Positions 23,635 to 34,965 of a stretch of 64,000 bases of DNA are shown here, in pieces. This DNA comes from Rhynchonema sp. JSB1_4 (Eukaryota; Nematoda; Chromadorea; Monhysterida; Xyalidae), in contig JASAMV010004131.1 of the NCBI GenBank assembly GCA_030248065.1, positions 54,426 through 118,425 on the forward strand, read 5' to 3'. How positions within the stretch are numbered: the stretch's first letter is position 1; each line of letters opens with the position of its first letter. Made by a program: the position numbers and the translations under genes. The notes under the pieces are model-generated. The model was not told where the DNA came from and ran no database searches. It saw only the letters and a program-made list of their open reading frames with translations.

Positions 23635-24543
23635 GTAACAATCAACTTGCGCTTAGTGATACAGTACGACCCTACGTCATTATCATAAGTTGTTCTTATC
23701 AACAACTATTTTACATATGTGCTTAATGAATCGTGCACATTCTTGTCGAGTCGCAGGCCGATCATGTTACGTGCACAGAAGATGCATTCAGGTGACCAAC
23801 CAGCCGGGTCGATTTTCATGTGCTATTCCCAAAACGGGCACAACCCACTCCTGGTCGCACAATGACTTATGAGAATGTATTCAAAATTTTTCCTGAATGC
23901 GTCTCGCTGCAGATCACCGGCGTTCTAATTTATATTTTTTTCAAAAAACATTTGTGCCGGTATCATGCTATGCTCATATATACAGTGTTCAAAGAATGTG
24001 ACCGTTAGACGGGCAGAAATGTAAAGGAGAAAATACGAACACAACGTTGGTGATCTGCAGCGAGACGGGCCTTACCGTCCTGGAAAATTTTAAATGGGTT
24101 CTCATTATATCCATTGCGCGACCAATATCCTCGTGATACGTAACTGGACTTCATTAACAAATAATCGGTCATCTTGATGGTCTTTATATTTTCGGTTGTG
24201 TCTAAAGCATGTTCGCCTCGGGCTAGGTAGGACGCACTTGTACATTACGTAAAAATCACAACGATATCTTATAATTTGTGGAGCATGCAGCCATTCTTTA
24301 TACCGCTGAGCCTCCATAAGGAAACCACACTGACCAAAAATTTGCTTTTCAATCTGATGTTTATTCCAATACTACCGTGGATTAACATCACCCAAGGCAG
24401 AATTTCAGTCGTATTTGTGGTGAAAGTCAAATAGCAATTTCAATCGTTAACCGCGAGCAAACGAAACTATAAATGGTCCATCCCACTGTTAGCGCGTGCA
24501 TCAGATAGCGAAAGTTTTATTGCCAGATGCATGCATGAGGCCT

Positions 24544-24683
24544 TTTCGACCTGGGTACCCACGTTACCCATGTTACCCATGTTACCCAGCCACAGGGTCT
24601 GCGCCACAAGCCTGGGTACCCTGGGTACCCAGGTCGAAATGTTCGCGAAAAAAGCGTGGGTACCCTGGGTACCTAGGTCGAAA
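24544..24683. repeat. hairpin of GGTACCC words ending in TTTCGACC
   Basis: The segment begins TTTCGACCTGGGTACCCACG and ends GGGTACCTAGGTCGAAA, giving inverted ends of 17 bp with one mismatch. Inside are the direct repeat TTACCCATG three times and CCTGGGTACCCTGGGTACCCAGG. The relative at 25515-25718 uses the same words. No target duplication is evident. Confidence 0.6.
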
Positions 24684-24790
24684 TGCGCATGCGCTTGCAT
24701 GCACATGCATGCCGACTACGGCGTAAGTGTGAAAATGATAGTCAGAAAAGCAACATTTCCGAACACTGTAACGCCGTATCACGCCGCGGG

Positions 24791-25238
24791 CTTAGTGCAG
24801 TCATGATAATTTGAATAATAACAACATGCAGCCATACATGGCGTCGAAACGTGTTTGAAAAAGTCAATTGGAAAAACACAATTAGAAAAACACCACTATT
24901 CATTTGACACATACAGACAGGCTTAGTGCAGTCATGATAGTTTGAATAATAACAACATGCAGCCATACATGTCGTCGAAACGTGTTTGAAAAAGTCAATT
25001 GGAAAAACACAATTAGAAAAACACCACTATTCATTTGACACATACAGACAGGCTTAGTGCAGTTGTGATAGTTTGAATAACTACAAGTCAATTGGAAAAA
25101 CACAATTAGAAAAACACCACTATTCATTTGACACATACAGACAGGCTTAGTGCAGTCATGATAGTTTGAATAACTACAAGTCAATTGGAAAAACACAATT
25201 AGAAAAACACCACTAGACATTTGACACATACACACATT
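24791..25238. repeat. 131-bp tandem array with a shortened variant
   Basis: Units start at CTTAGTGCAG, positions 24791, 24922, 25053 and 25146. The first two are 131 bp; the third and fourth lack about 38 bp (the CATGCAGCCATACATG segment), giving a 93-bp unit. Divergence between copies is a few percent. The long repetitive minus-strand ORF through it is a by-product. Confidence 0.85.
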
Positions 25239-25514
25239 TTAGATTAGCACCCCAACACCAATAAGACACCCCGACAACCGTGAGACCGTAGTGGCGCACC
25301 TAGAACTGGGCCACCCAACGCAACACAGGCAACACACAACACAGAACGCGCAGGCATGCGCGTGCATGCTGCATGCACAAGCCAATGCGCGTGCAAGCAA
25401 GATGTGCATGCAAATACAAATTTAGTTTCAATTGGGTACCCAGGGTACCCAAAAGTAGGAGAATTCGCGCGCGCGCGAATTCTTATACATGGGAAAAGCA
25501 GAAATTCCAAAACT

Positions 25515-25718
25515 GCGACCTGGGTACCCACAGCCAGCAAAAGGCAGATATGTGAGGCAGCCGCAGCCAAAAAAAGTGCTTTATGCCAATCCCGAACACA
25601 CGTGGACATATTTAGTTGACACCCTGTAATTCCAAATCTTACTTCCGCTTTTTTTGGAAAATCTGCCTCCTATCTTTTGCATGGTGGGTAACATGGGTAA
25701 CGTGGGTACCCAGGTCGC
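25515..25718. repeat. inverted-repeat element with GCGACCTGGGTACCCAC ends
   Basis: The 17-bp ends GCGACCTGGGTACCCAC (25515-25531) and GTGGGTACCCAGGTCGC (25702-25718) are perfect inverted repeats. A nearby GGGTACCCAGGGTACCC palindrome lies at 25434-25450. Word content relates it to 24544-24683. Confidence 0.6.
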
Positions 25719-26648
25719 TATGGCCTGCATGATGTTATTACCAAAGATGGCAGAGAGTAATGAAATTATTCACTTGCGTGAAGTCCCAGTCTGAGTCTCC
25801 ATACCATAGCTGCTGTTGTTGTGCCTTGAGAGTATTGGAAATTGTAAAAATAGACCAGTGGGAATATACATTGAATCGGAAATGAGACCAAAACATTAGC
25901 TGCCTCTGACACAAGAGTGATGCCGTGTGTGCTCCAGGACATTGCTCTTTTGCTGTACAGTGCTCTTACTTGTAGTTTGAGGTTGGCGTGCATTTCAAAA
26001 CAGTTTTCGGTTTGACTCCACCGAACGGCATGACGCAGCGCACCACAGACGGAGCCACATCGATCCCATAATATCATGGGACAGTTAGTTTTTTCAGAAC
26101 ATTACCGCCGATCAACTAACGATACATATAGCAATATTAAAGGATGACTTTTCGGTCGTGGCAAGCCAAACGTCCAACCAAACGGTGCCGGCGGCCACCG
26201 ACAGCTTTTATGCCCGGCGTTGGTTGGCATACTGTGCTGATTTTCGAGTAGCCAATCAACGCGCGCGTGATGTCACCGGCCACAAACGGTCAGCACCGGC
26301 GCCCTTTAGATACATGGCTTGTCACGATGGTTACCTATCCGCATCCCTTCGTGAGCTAATGCACTATCGTACTTGAACGAGTGACCAGACCACTCACCTT
26401 TCCAAGTTTGTTCATCGGGGTTAATTTTACCTAATAATAACAGAAACCTTGCAAAAATATGAAATAACACATACATACACATGACGTCACAGCCTGAATG
26501 CTGAATCCATTGAACATAATGTCACCTTACTGTACTTGATTGCAACAGATGTGATATCTTCTCACTTTTCACCTGTTAATCACACCAGATGCCGTTAGGT
26601 TGACTGTCTTTTCTCCGCCCCTAAGGGCTTCCCTTATGTAGCCTTGGT

Positions 26649-26928
26649 GGAAAATGGAAATGAAAATATTTTCTATTTCTATGTCCAAGTTTTCCATTTC
26701 CATTTTCCAATATAACTAAGACATTTTCTGCGTAAATGCCGACGAATCAGCGGTCGAAATTTGAATGGCACAGAAAATATGTTGTCAAATACCAAAACTT
26801 AACTGCTACAGAAATGTTTTCTTTCATTTCCATTTTCCATTTTCCAGTGTGCCCCTAGTCATACAGTATGTACTTGAAAATGGAAGTGGAAAACTTGGAC
26901 ATAGAAAATATTTTCATTTCCATTTTCC
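26649..26928. repeat. inverted-repeat hairpin of TTTCCATTTTCC words
   Basis: The left arm from GGAAAATGGAAATGAAAATA (26649) and the right arm ending TTTTCATTTCCATTTTCC (26928) are complementary over about 60 bp, including the internal phrase TGTCCAAGTTTTCCA / TGGAAAACTTGGACA. The middle also holds TTTCCATTTTCC words. Terminal duplications could not be fixed. Confidence 0.6.
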
Positions 26929-29900
26929 ATTTTGCACTAAGACTAAGGGAGCCGTAAATCGCGGATTCGCCGCTCCAAGAAAATGATATGAAATACAGCT
27001 GCGGTCGCCCATTGCGCCCCACGGTGTGCGGTGTGCAAACCGCAAAATTCTTGTCTATTTTAAATGGAGCCTCGTGTGTCGTCAGTAATACAGACACCAA
27101 GGCTTGATTGAATTTTGCATGTTGCATTTGGTTCTCGTTACGGAATGGCAATGGTTCGGGCTTGCTTGCACTGCAACATTATGTGCATTGAGATTCGAAC
27201 TGCGTCAGACTTTCGGAATGTGTGACTGTGCATCTGACAAATCTGACCCAAGGCTACCACTTTTGAGATCAAAATCTGACTGCGTCATTACATCTTATCT
27301 TTTTGTTGCGTCATGCCTTTGTTTACTCTCGAATTCCATCGATAACTGAACACAACGCTAGTCTTTGAGCAGTCCTCTGCGCACTGTGTCTCCATCTCAA
27401 TATGATAGTACAATTGAATTTTATTTCTGATATCGAGCAGTAGTTGCAAAGGGGAAAACTGGACCATCAGGTCATTATTCTATTTTTGACGTAAACAAAA
27501 TTGGCAATATTATATGTATTTGTTAACATGACTCACACGTTGCGTTCATTGTTGGTTAAAATTTAATCAAGTGCAATAGCTAGGGAGATTTGCAATTAAA
27601 GTGTTTGTTTAGCTAATCTGAACGTAACAAGATATTTTTTGCGCTTCAGCGGTCTAAAGATACTAGCTTTGGATGCTCACACCATTTGGCACATGTATAT
27701 ATACGTATGTATGTATAATCGAAAGTCCTTTCCACTGTACATAGTGTATTGCAGTTGTCTAATACGGTATTTAGCAGGGACTTGGCGGTTCGAAAACAAA
27801 TGTGCATTTTGCCTTTAACACGCTTGTTTTCGTTGTTTCCATGCAATCAGTTACCTTAGGAAAAAGTTGCTTCGGATTACAATAGCAACCAGAAAAATAC
27901 AATGCCACACCCAAAGTTTCGAATAAACTTCTTAGCGTGAGTGCACCAGACGGTTCTGCTCAAAGTTCAATCAGACCAGAACTGCTAACCACTAAAATTT
28001 TAAAGAACATTTTATCAGTTTCGAAAGAGTTGTTGATGTGCGTTGAAAAACATACGTGTGAACCCCCGATGCTGCCTGGGCAATGTTGGTTAGAAAAATC
28101 CATTTAGAAATGTTCTGCTGCTCCGCCCCAACCCTACTGTATATGCATCTGCATCAAAACTAAACACAATTTAACACAAAAGTTTTTCTCTGTATTTATT
28201 TTTGAGCAAGAGAATGAATGAAATGAATTGAGAGACAGTGAAAAAAGAAAAAACGAAAAAAGAAAATGGAATGAAACGCTCGTGCGTGCACGAAAGTGGG
28301 TGTCTATTTATAAATAAAGTGCTGGTCTTGGTCCCTCTGCTGTGGTCAGTGTTCGTTTTTCGATTCTAAGTGTCTTGTTTTGTTTGTATCCATCCCACCC
28401 AGCCAATCTAGTTATGCATTATATCATGTCATCGTGTGTTTCTTTTCATCAAAAAAGTTGTTTGTATTGCAACTGTGTGTGCTTATGGAGCCCAATATGT
28501 ACAGCATGTATGTGCGCACACCACATTTAATTCTAGTTTTTCGACATTTTTTAGGTTATATGCGCTGGTCACAACTATGGTATGTTAGTGAGTGGTCCTT
28601 TAAGTTTTTACCCTTATTGTTATTGTATATCATTTTGAAATATTATTGAGTCATTAAAATTATGACTTTTGACCATTTCAAGTTACTTAGTCCGTTTTGA
28701 GTGCACGCGTCATTAGCACCTGACCACATCCTGGGTTGTCTGAGCTGAGCAGTCAAACCAGGTGCATATGGCTGCGGCAAATTAAAAAAGAACCAAACCG
28801 CCGATTTATCTTTCCTTGTCCACGTGATATCAAAGCTCAGTGTTGCAGCCGGGAAATCTATGGCCAACTGAAAATAAAAGGGCCAACCTCAGATTGGGTT
28901 CATTTTATACAGATGCAGCATCACGTCTAGTACAGCATCGTTACATACATATAGTTACTTACATGTACATACACCTAAATGGTCAGGTTCGATATTTGTA
29001 TGGACTGCGCATGTGCTAGGACTATAGCATACGTGACTAAGGACTAGGCCACAAATAATTTAAGCCCTGTGGGCGCATGCTGTCGTGATTTTGTGATTGA
29101 GAACCATGGTTATATTGAACATGTACAACTGACTTGCTTCTTCTGTGACTCAAACCCATACAACTAATCCATCAGTCCACATCTGTTTGAAAACCAGCAG
29201 CCGAGATTTTGTTCATGTTCCCTTACTTCATGCCATCTGGTCAATTTGCACCTTGATCATGGGTGCAGATATAAAGTTTGCTGGTTGACGACGTTAAATT
29301 GTAAAAATCGCTTTGAATACTTTTTGATCTTTGTGCACGAATTCTTCTTTTATTTGCTGCGCTTGTCCCACTCGCCCCGTTGACTTCAATGTAAAGTTAT
29401 CAAACACGTTATCACGCAGTGTTGCTGCCAGGTTGCTGCTTCGTGCCAATACATGCTTCAAACGTGTCGAGTACTAATATCCAAAATAAATCTTACTGTT
29501 TGCGCCAATAGCAACCATAATTTGCGATTTGCGTCACTGTCGCCCAGCCAATTACATCGTTGGTCAACAATAACGAAATTTTCGTAATGTCAGTTCATTT
29601 CAACCGACACAGATATAAGATGTCAATTAGCCGTATTATTAGCTTGAAAATTACAGAGCTTTTGGATTACGGTAATTGATGGGTCTCGCGAAGTATCAAA
29701 GGAGCATTAGTTATAAAAGAAGCACTTGAGAAGCATTGAATAGCGGCGAAATTTCGTTTGTTCCTCGGCTGTAAGTCGCCTTGATCTCACCTATGACTCA
29801 AATCAGTACGATTCACAGCCGCTTGGAACGTGAGAAGCTGAACATGACAAATTCTTGAAAATTTCCGTGAAGCCCTCGGAATAGCTTCAAATTATGAAGA

Positions 29901-31177
29901 CCTTGCTTGGTAAACTACTTATATATCCCAGCGCGTGACAAAATTATCGTGCGTGCTCTATATGTAACTACAAGTCATGGCCTGTCTGTGTGTAACGTTT
30001 GCATGGTTAGAATTTGTGGTTGCAAATCGTAAAATTCCGGGGTCCAACCCGGCCACTACCACTAATAAACGCAGAGCACAAGCAGTTGCAGGCTGCAGCA
30101 TATTTGAACGCTGTACGCATGCTGGGCCTATGGGTGGTACGGACTGTCTCCCCCAGTATTTCAAGCATTATGTTCAGCGATTATGCTAAATTTTAGTCAA
30201 TATTATTACTACATGCATGCAGCATAGCGCACCCTGAAACGATGTGTTTGGTGGAGTCTGTGCGGTAATGCAGTCGCAGAGTCACAGAGGTTCAGAACAA
30301 GCTAAGGACGTCGGATGTGCGTGGCTGTCACACTCTCGGTACTTCAAGGCTTATGCTTTTGCGTCATTTCGGCTTCACATGAGTCAAAGTGAAAGTGAAA
30401 TGTTACTTTTGCTTCCGAAACTGCCGCAACACTCCTCTCGCGTAATGTCTTTTTGCTGCTGCAGCTGCGTCGCTCTTATCTTGACTTTGACTGCTGGGCT
30501 TAAGTAGAGAAGTCGAGTGTCAGGAGTCATGGAATATTAGCCGTTCCCTGTGGACTCATCCAGATATGACTGTTTTCTCAGCCCGAGCCACTGGTTATTT
30601 TTCGAGACATTTTTCATGCACCCCATGAACTATGGCCGGCGCAAATTGACTTGTTTTGATGCCGCTGTTGTTATTCGCAAACAAACGAAACGCAAATAGT
30701 GTGCGGCCACCGTCTATTTTTGTTTTTCATCTGTGCAATGGACGTTTTTAACTGCGTCAGCTATAGATGGATGCACGCAATAGCAGCAGCCAACCGCTAG
30801 GATATTATTTATTTGCTTGTTTTCTTTGATGGCGGTTTTAACTCGGCATGAAATTGCCGGAAACAACCGTTTTTATTGTGTTTCGTATACTGGGCTGAGA
30901 AAGTGTGCTGATTTATTCCTGGTCTTGCATCATTCGTTAGTTCCGTGTACTCTCGTTTGTTCCATGAAATGTGGCAGTTTATGCAATTTGAAAAAGTTCT
31001 AAACCAATTTGTAAACTTAGGGCTCGCCCAGATAGACCAGAAACCCGAACATGCGAAACATTTTAGGTCGTATTTATACAGCATGCACCGCCCAGCATCA
31101 GTGCACACAGTTCTGGAAAACAAAATGCTTCGCATGCTCGGATTTTTTCAATTTTCAACGCAATTTTCCGAAAGCAG

Positions 31178-31419
31178 CGTTGCCTCATGCATTTTTACAG
31201 ACGCAGGGAAACTCCCGTTTGAAGTCGAGGCAGGCAACAAGCTCAACACACAGTCAACAAGCCACGCAGTTGTCTCGTGTGCGTTTCGAATGTTTCAGTC
31301 ACACTCGCACAAGCTGTGTGTGTGTCAGCTGTATGGCTTGTTCACGTGTGTTGAGCTTGTTGCATACCTCGACTTCGAACTGGAGTTTCCCTGCTTTTGT
31401 AAAAATGAATGAGGCAACG
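31178..31419. repeat. 242-bp imperfect palindrome upstream of TOX
   Basis: The left arm begins CGTTGCCTCATGCATTTTTA and the right arm ends AAAAATGAATGAGGCAACG. The arms stay complementary for about 90 bp, including GAAGTCGAGG with GCAACAAGCTCAACAC on one side and their complements on the other, around a loop of about 65 bp. No target duplication was seen. It ends 120 bp before the TOX start codon. Confidence 0.7.
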
Positions 31420-31539
31420 AAATTAGAAATTTACTATACATGCTGCATAAATACGATCTAGAATGTTTCCGTATGTTCGGGTTTCGGGTCTATCTGTACG
31501 AGCTCTTAATCATTTTAGACCCATAAACCACACCAGTGA

Positions 31540-31648
31540 ATGTACGACACACCTGCTCAACAACAACAGTGCGCCGGCACCAATACGGGAGCGCAAATGC
31601 ACAACGGGCATATTGAGAACAATATGTTTGACCCACAACAACAACAGC

Positions 31649-31697
<49 letters not shown>

Positions 31698-33882
31698 GTA
31701 TCAAATGTCGTATGACCAACACCAATTACAACAACCACAACAACAAACACACCATCCGATATACTATCCAACATCAGACCTATCGTGCTATGCCTATAAC
31801 GGCGGTATTCAGGGCACAAACGGCAATACGGACTATTTGGACATAAATTCGCTTGAGCCAACGTTATGGTCGAGCGCACCGCAACCTCAGCAGGCCTACG
31901 TCGCGCCAACGGGCATGCATCATTACATTGCACAGGTTCGCGATTGCGACCAGACATTTTGAATCGCATTTTGAATTTTTAAAACAAAAATCACTCGGGA
32001 CGTCAGGTATCATTTGAATTCCATCAGGTACCACAACAGCAACAACATCTGCTGCCGGCCACCGCCCACCATCACAACTCACCGACGGCGTCCAGTCATA
32101 CATCGACAGGCAGCGATGAATCAGAGGATACGGTCGGTTACAGTAGCTGTTCCGTTGTTGTTATCCTGGTAAGATCTTCATGACATGACTCACCGAAACC
32201 CTCGCCTTCGATTTCAGTTCAATTGGCATCCGTACAAACGTTCACCGCCAGCTGTAGGTTACGGTGGGCCTGGAGCTGACATGCAGCCACACGGTGGCGG
32301 ACGTATACCGTCACAACCGGTGGTCAGTAACGGCACGGTAGCGACCGGTCCAAATATGGTTGCCGGCGGACAGACAGCGCAGCCAACGAAACGACCGGGT
32401 GGAAAACAGTCGAAAAAGCGCAAACCAAAGAAAGACCCAAATGAACCGACGAAACCGGTGTCCGCCTATGCGTTGTTCTTTCGCGACACGCAGGCGGCAA
32501 TCAAAGGACAGAATCCGAACGCCAGTTTCGGCGAAGTGTCGAAAATCGTCGCCTCGATGTGGGACGGGTTGGACGCGGATGCGAAAAACGTAAGATTCAA
32601 TTGATGTGGTGGTTCATGTCATAAAGCAATATGAGAAGAGTTTCGAAAAGGGGCACGTAGAAATGTACAATTTCGACTTCAGGCCTACAAGCAAAAGACA
32701 GAATACGAGAAGAAAGAGTATCTGAAGAAACTAGCAGCCTATCGAGCAAATCTGTTATCGAAGAGCAATGGCACCAACATTGACAGCACGTTGGCAGCGC
32801 ATCAAGAGTTTCTCGTTGCAACCGGACAGGCACCCCCTGGCGGATACAAGCCGTCGGGCAGTTCGCCGGACAGGTGTGTTCGTCTGATGCGCTTTCCTAA
32901 TGCTACAGTTCCGGGTACAATTCTAGGCTGAAAGTTGAAGTCGTGCTAAAACATAGGCAGCGCACGCGCAAAACTTCGCGTGCACCTGCGTGCACGCGAA
33001 GTTACTTCGACTTTTGCCTATACTTTGCACTGTTTCGCACGCGACTTCAACTTTCAGCCTAGAATTGCACCCGGTACTGTATTTTACTTTCCAACAACTT
33101 AAATTATGTCAACTAGTCAATCATCGATGGATCATGTTATCAACTTATGATTTTAGCACGACCACCAACGGCACACAGCCTTCGTCAGACGCGAACGGCA
33201 AATCTGGCGAATCTCAACTGCCGAAAGTGACGGACTTCGGCGGTCGCACGCTACGCAGTCTGATTGCCGAACCAGCACCGCAACAAGTGCTCACGGCCAC
33301 AACCACGCTCACGGTGCCCCAGAACTATATACCGGTTCGTAATATTGTGATCAAACCATGCTCGATGCTGCAATCTTTGTCGAATTTCAATATTTTTGTT
33401 CCACCATATTGTGCCATCCGCGCCCTTTTTATGAAATGATCATTTATTGCAACGGAACCATAATTTTCTCGGTTCACCACCGTGATGCTTCTGACAGAAT
33501 GATTCAATACTTCAATTCAACCACATTGTGCCATTCATGCTCTCAACGGACCATTTATTGCAAATGAACCATATTCTAACATGTTGCAATGGCAGGCTCG
33601 AACGCGCGGCGACTTTGATGAACACGACGGTCAAGTCGGGCAATACACTCAAAATGGTGGCTACGGCGGTGGTGCACCGAGAGAGTTCCATCCGAACGAA
33701 GCGCTCGTACATCACTGCCGGTTGGTGGTTGAGCTCATTACATTTTTTGTGCTAGGACAGTTTCAAATTTCTAGTATCCAGTTTGACGCTACAGAGATGT
33801 GTTCAGCATATGGGGCCAGTCGGGCCAGACGCCGAACAACACCACTCAAAACGGACATGCCGCAAGCTTTACACCTGTTTGA
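31540..33882 (+). CDS. TOX: TOX-family HMG-box protein, 7 exons
   Basis: Exons: 31540-31935, 32028-32132 (an alternative acceptor at 32007 adds 7 residues), 32218-32589, 32683-32873, 33157-33334, 33596-33720, 33795-33882; 484 residues. The HMG box at about 242-310 begins [20 protein letters not shown] and is nearly identical to vertebrate TOX proteins, preceded by a basic KKRKPKK stretch. The N-terminus has a polyglutamine tract of about 21 residues from residue 33, encoded mostly by CAA repeats. The C-terminus keeps the HCRDVF part of the family's cysteine-rich end but lacks its upstream cysteines. An in-frame TGA directly before ATG 31540 supports this start, though an upstream coding exon cannot be excluded. 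Known role: nuclear DNA-structure-binding regulator of transcription. The gene is convergent with PEPD. Confidence 0.93.
32906..33079. mobile_element. mariner-type MITE in TOX intron 4, TA duplication
   Basis: The ends CAGTTCCGGGTACAATTC and GAATTGCACCCGGTACTG are inverted with few mismatches, and complementarity continues through CTAGGCTGAAAGTTGAAGTCG. TA flanks both sides. CAGT ends with a TA target are typical of Tc1/mariner-type elements. It is 174 bp long and wholly intronic. Confidence 0.75.
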
Positions 33883-34743
33883 TTACACCTGAATCAACGC
33901 GACTGCAGAAGAAGAGCTCATAATGTTAACTGTTTTCGGTCCATGTGTCTCATGATCGCTATTTGACCAAGTGCTGCCTGTTTCTCTTTGTTTTTGCAAT
34001 CCATACGTGGTGTAGATTACAGTGGTTCAGTTTGGAGGAACAACAATAACACTAATTATGAGAACCATATTCGGACTTGGTCCTTTCATGTACATAGCCA
34101 TGTCTGCTATTACACACACACACACCAATGTTACCGTCGCATATTGTGATACGCTCGTGCATGTCCCAAACGTTTGAGACATTCCAAAGTTACCGTTGAT
34201 GCTGATTTTATACTCTTTTGGCATAACTTTTTTTTGAAAACCTCTGTTTAAAATCTCCGGTAATGCTGTGCTTCGACGAAGTTCTATTCTTTGATGTAAC
34301 TTTTCCAAATGAATTTGGTCCCTTCTTTTCTTTATCGAGCAAAACTAACAGACAAACTTGTTGTTTACTCGAATTCTGTGATGCTATTCTTAATTTTATA
34401 TTGTTATTGTGGCACTTGATATACCTACATCTTCGAACAAAATGATTTTATCCCTTATTGCAGTCGCAGAGAGCAGCTCTAGCAAACTCTTAGATTTTCA
34501 AGCTGACAATAGCTGGTTGTTTTTGTGCATAGGGCTAATCATATCACCAGACGAACAAGTTGTAAAAGATTATGTATGTTTTGTTATTCGCGCTCACGTG
34601 GAGGCGATATCTCTCAGAAAATGGTCTGCGTCAAAACAGAAATTATTATTTCTTTTGATGTCTATTGTTTAATATTATTGCTGTTTCCATTACTTTACTA
34701 TGAGCATTATTTTCAAGGCACCCAGTATTTCGAAATTTTCATG

Positions 34744-34749
34744 AATAAA
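34744..34749 (+). terminator. polyadenylation signal AATAAA, probable TOX 3' end
   Basis: AATAAA about 860 bp after the TOX stop, just before the convergent PEPD gene. The gap 33883-34965 shows no other gene and probably holds both 3' UTRs. Confidence 0.4.
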
Positions 34750-34965
34750 ATAAAAGTTACGACACCCATACAATTTCAAGCGTCAACCGTTTTAGAAGCC
34801 TTGCACAATCGCACAATCACAAAAAATTAAGCGATGTACCAGGAAGGAAAGCAATCTGAAGAATGAAACCAACGAACAATTGACGAAGTCAAGCAGACAG
34901 TCGTTACAAACCACCGAAACACTTCGAAATGAGTATTTTCACAATTCAATAACCACATTTATGTT

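Larger units (their letters stand above)
16551..31177. other. 14.6-kb gene-poor intergenic region
   Basis: Between the sorting nexin stop and the hairpin upstream of TOX no coding exon was recognised on either strand; the open frames are short and unlike known families. The sequence is AT-rich with scattered long A/T runs and microsatellite-like stretches. It includes the elements and hairpins listed separately (22898-23634, 24544-24683, 24791-25238, 25515-25718, 26649-26928). It may contain distal regulatory sequence for TOX or the sorting nexin 3' UTR (first AATAAA on the plus strand near 17905); neither is shown. Confidence 0.5.

Noticed and set aside
24791..25238. CRISPR-like repeat-spacer pattern
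   Set aside because: The units are contiguous tandem repeats with no unique spacers, in a eukaryotic genome.
29985..30065. tRNA-like stretch (GGTTGCAAATCG ... CCGGGGTCCAACCCGG)
   Set aside because: A T-arm-like sequence is present but no complementary acceptor stem or anticodon arm could be built; at most an old tRNA-derived fragment.
31463..31969. Overlapping Asn-, Val- and Leu-homopolymer ORFs
   Set aside because: They are other frames and the complement of the CAA repeat that encodes the TOX polyglutamine tract.
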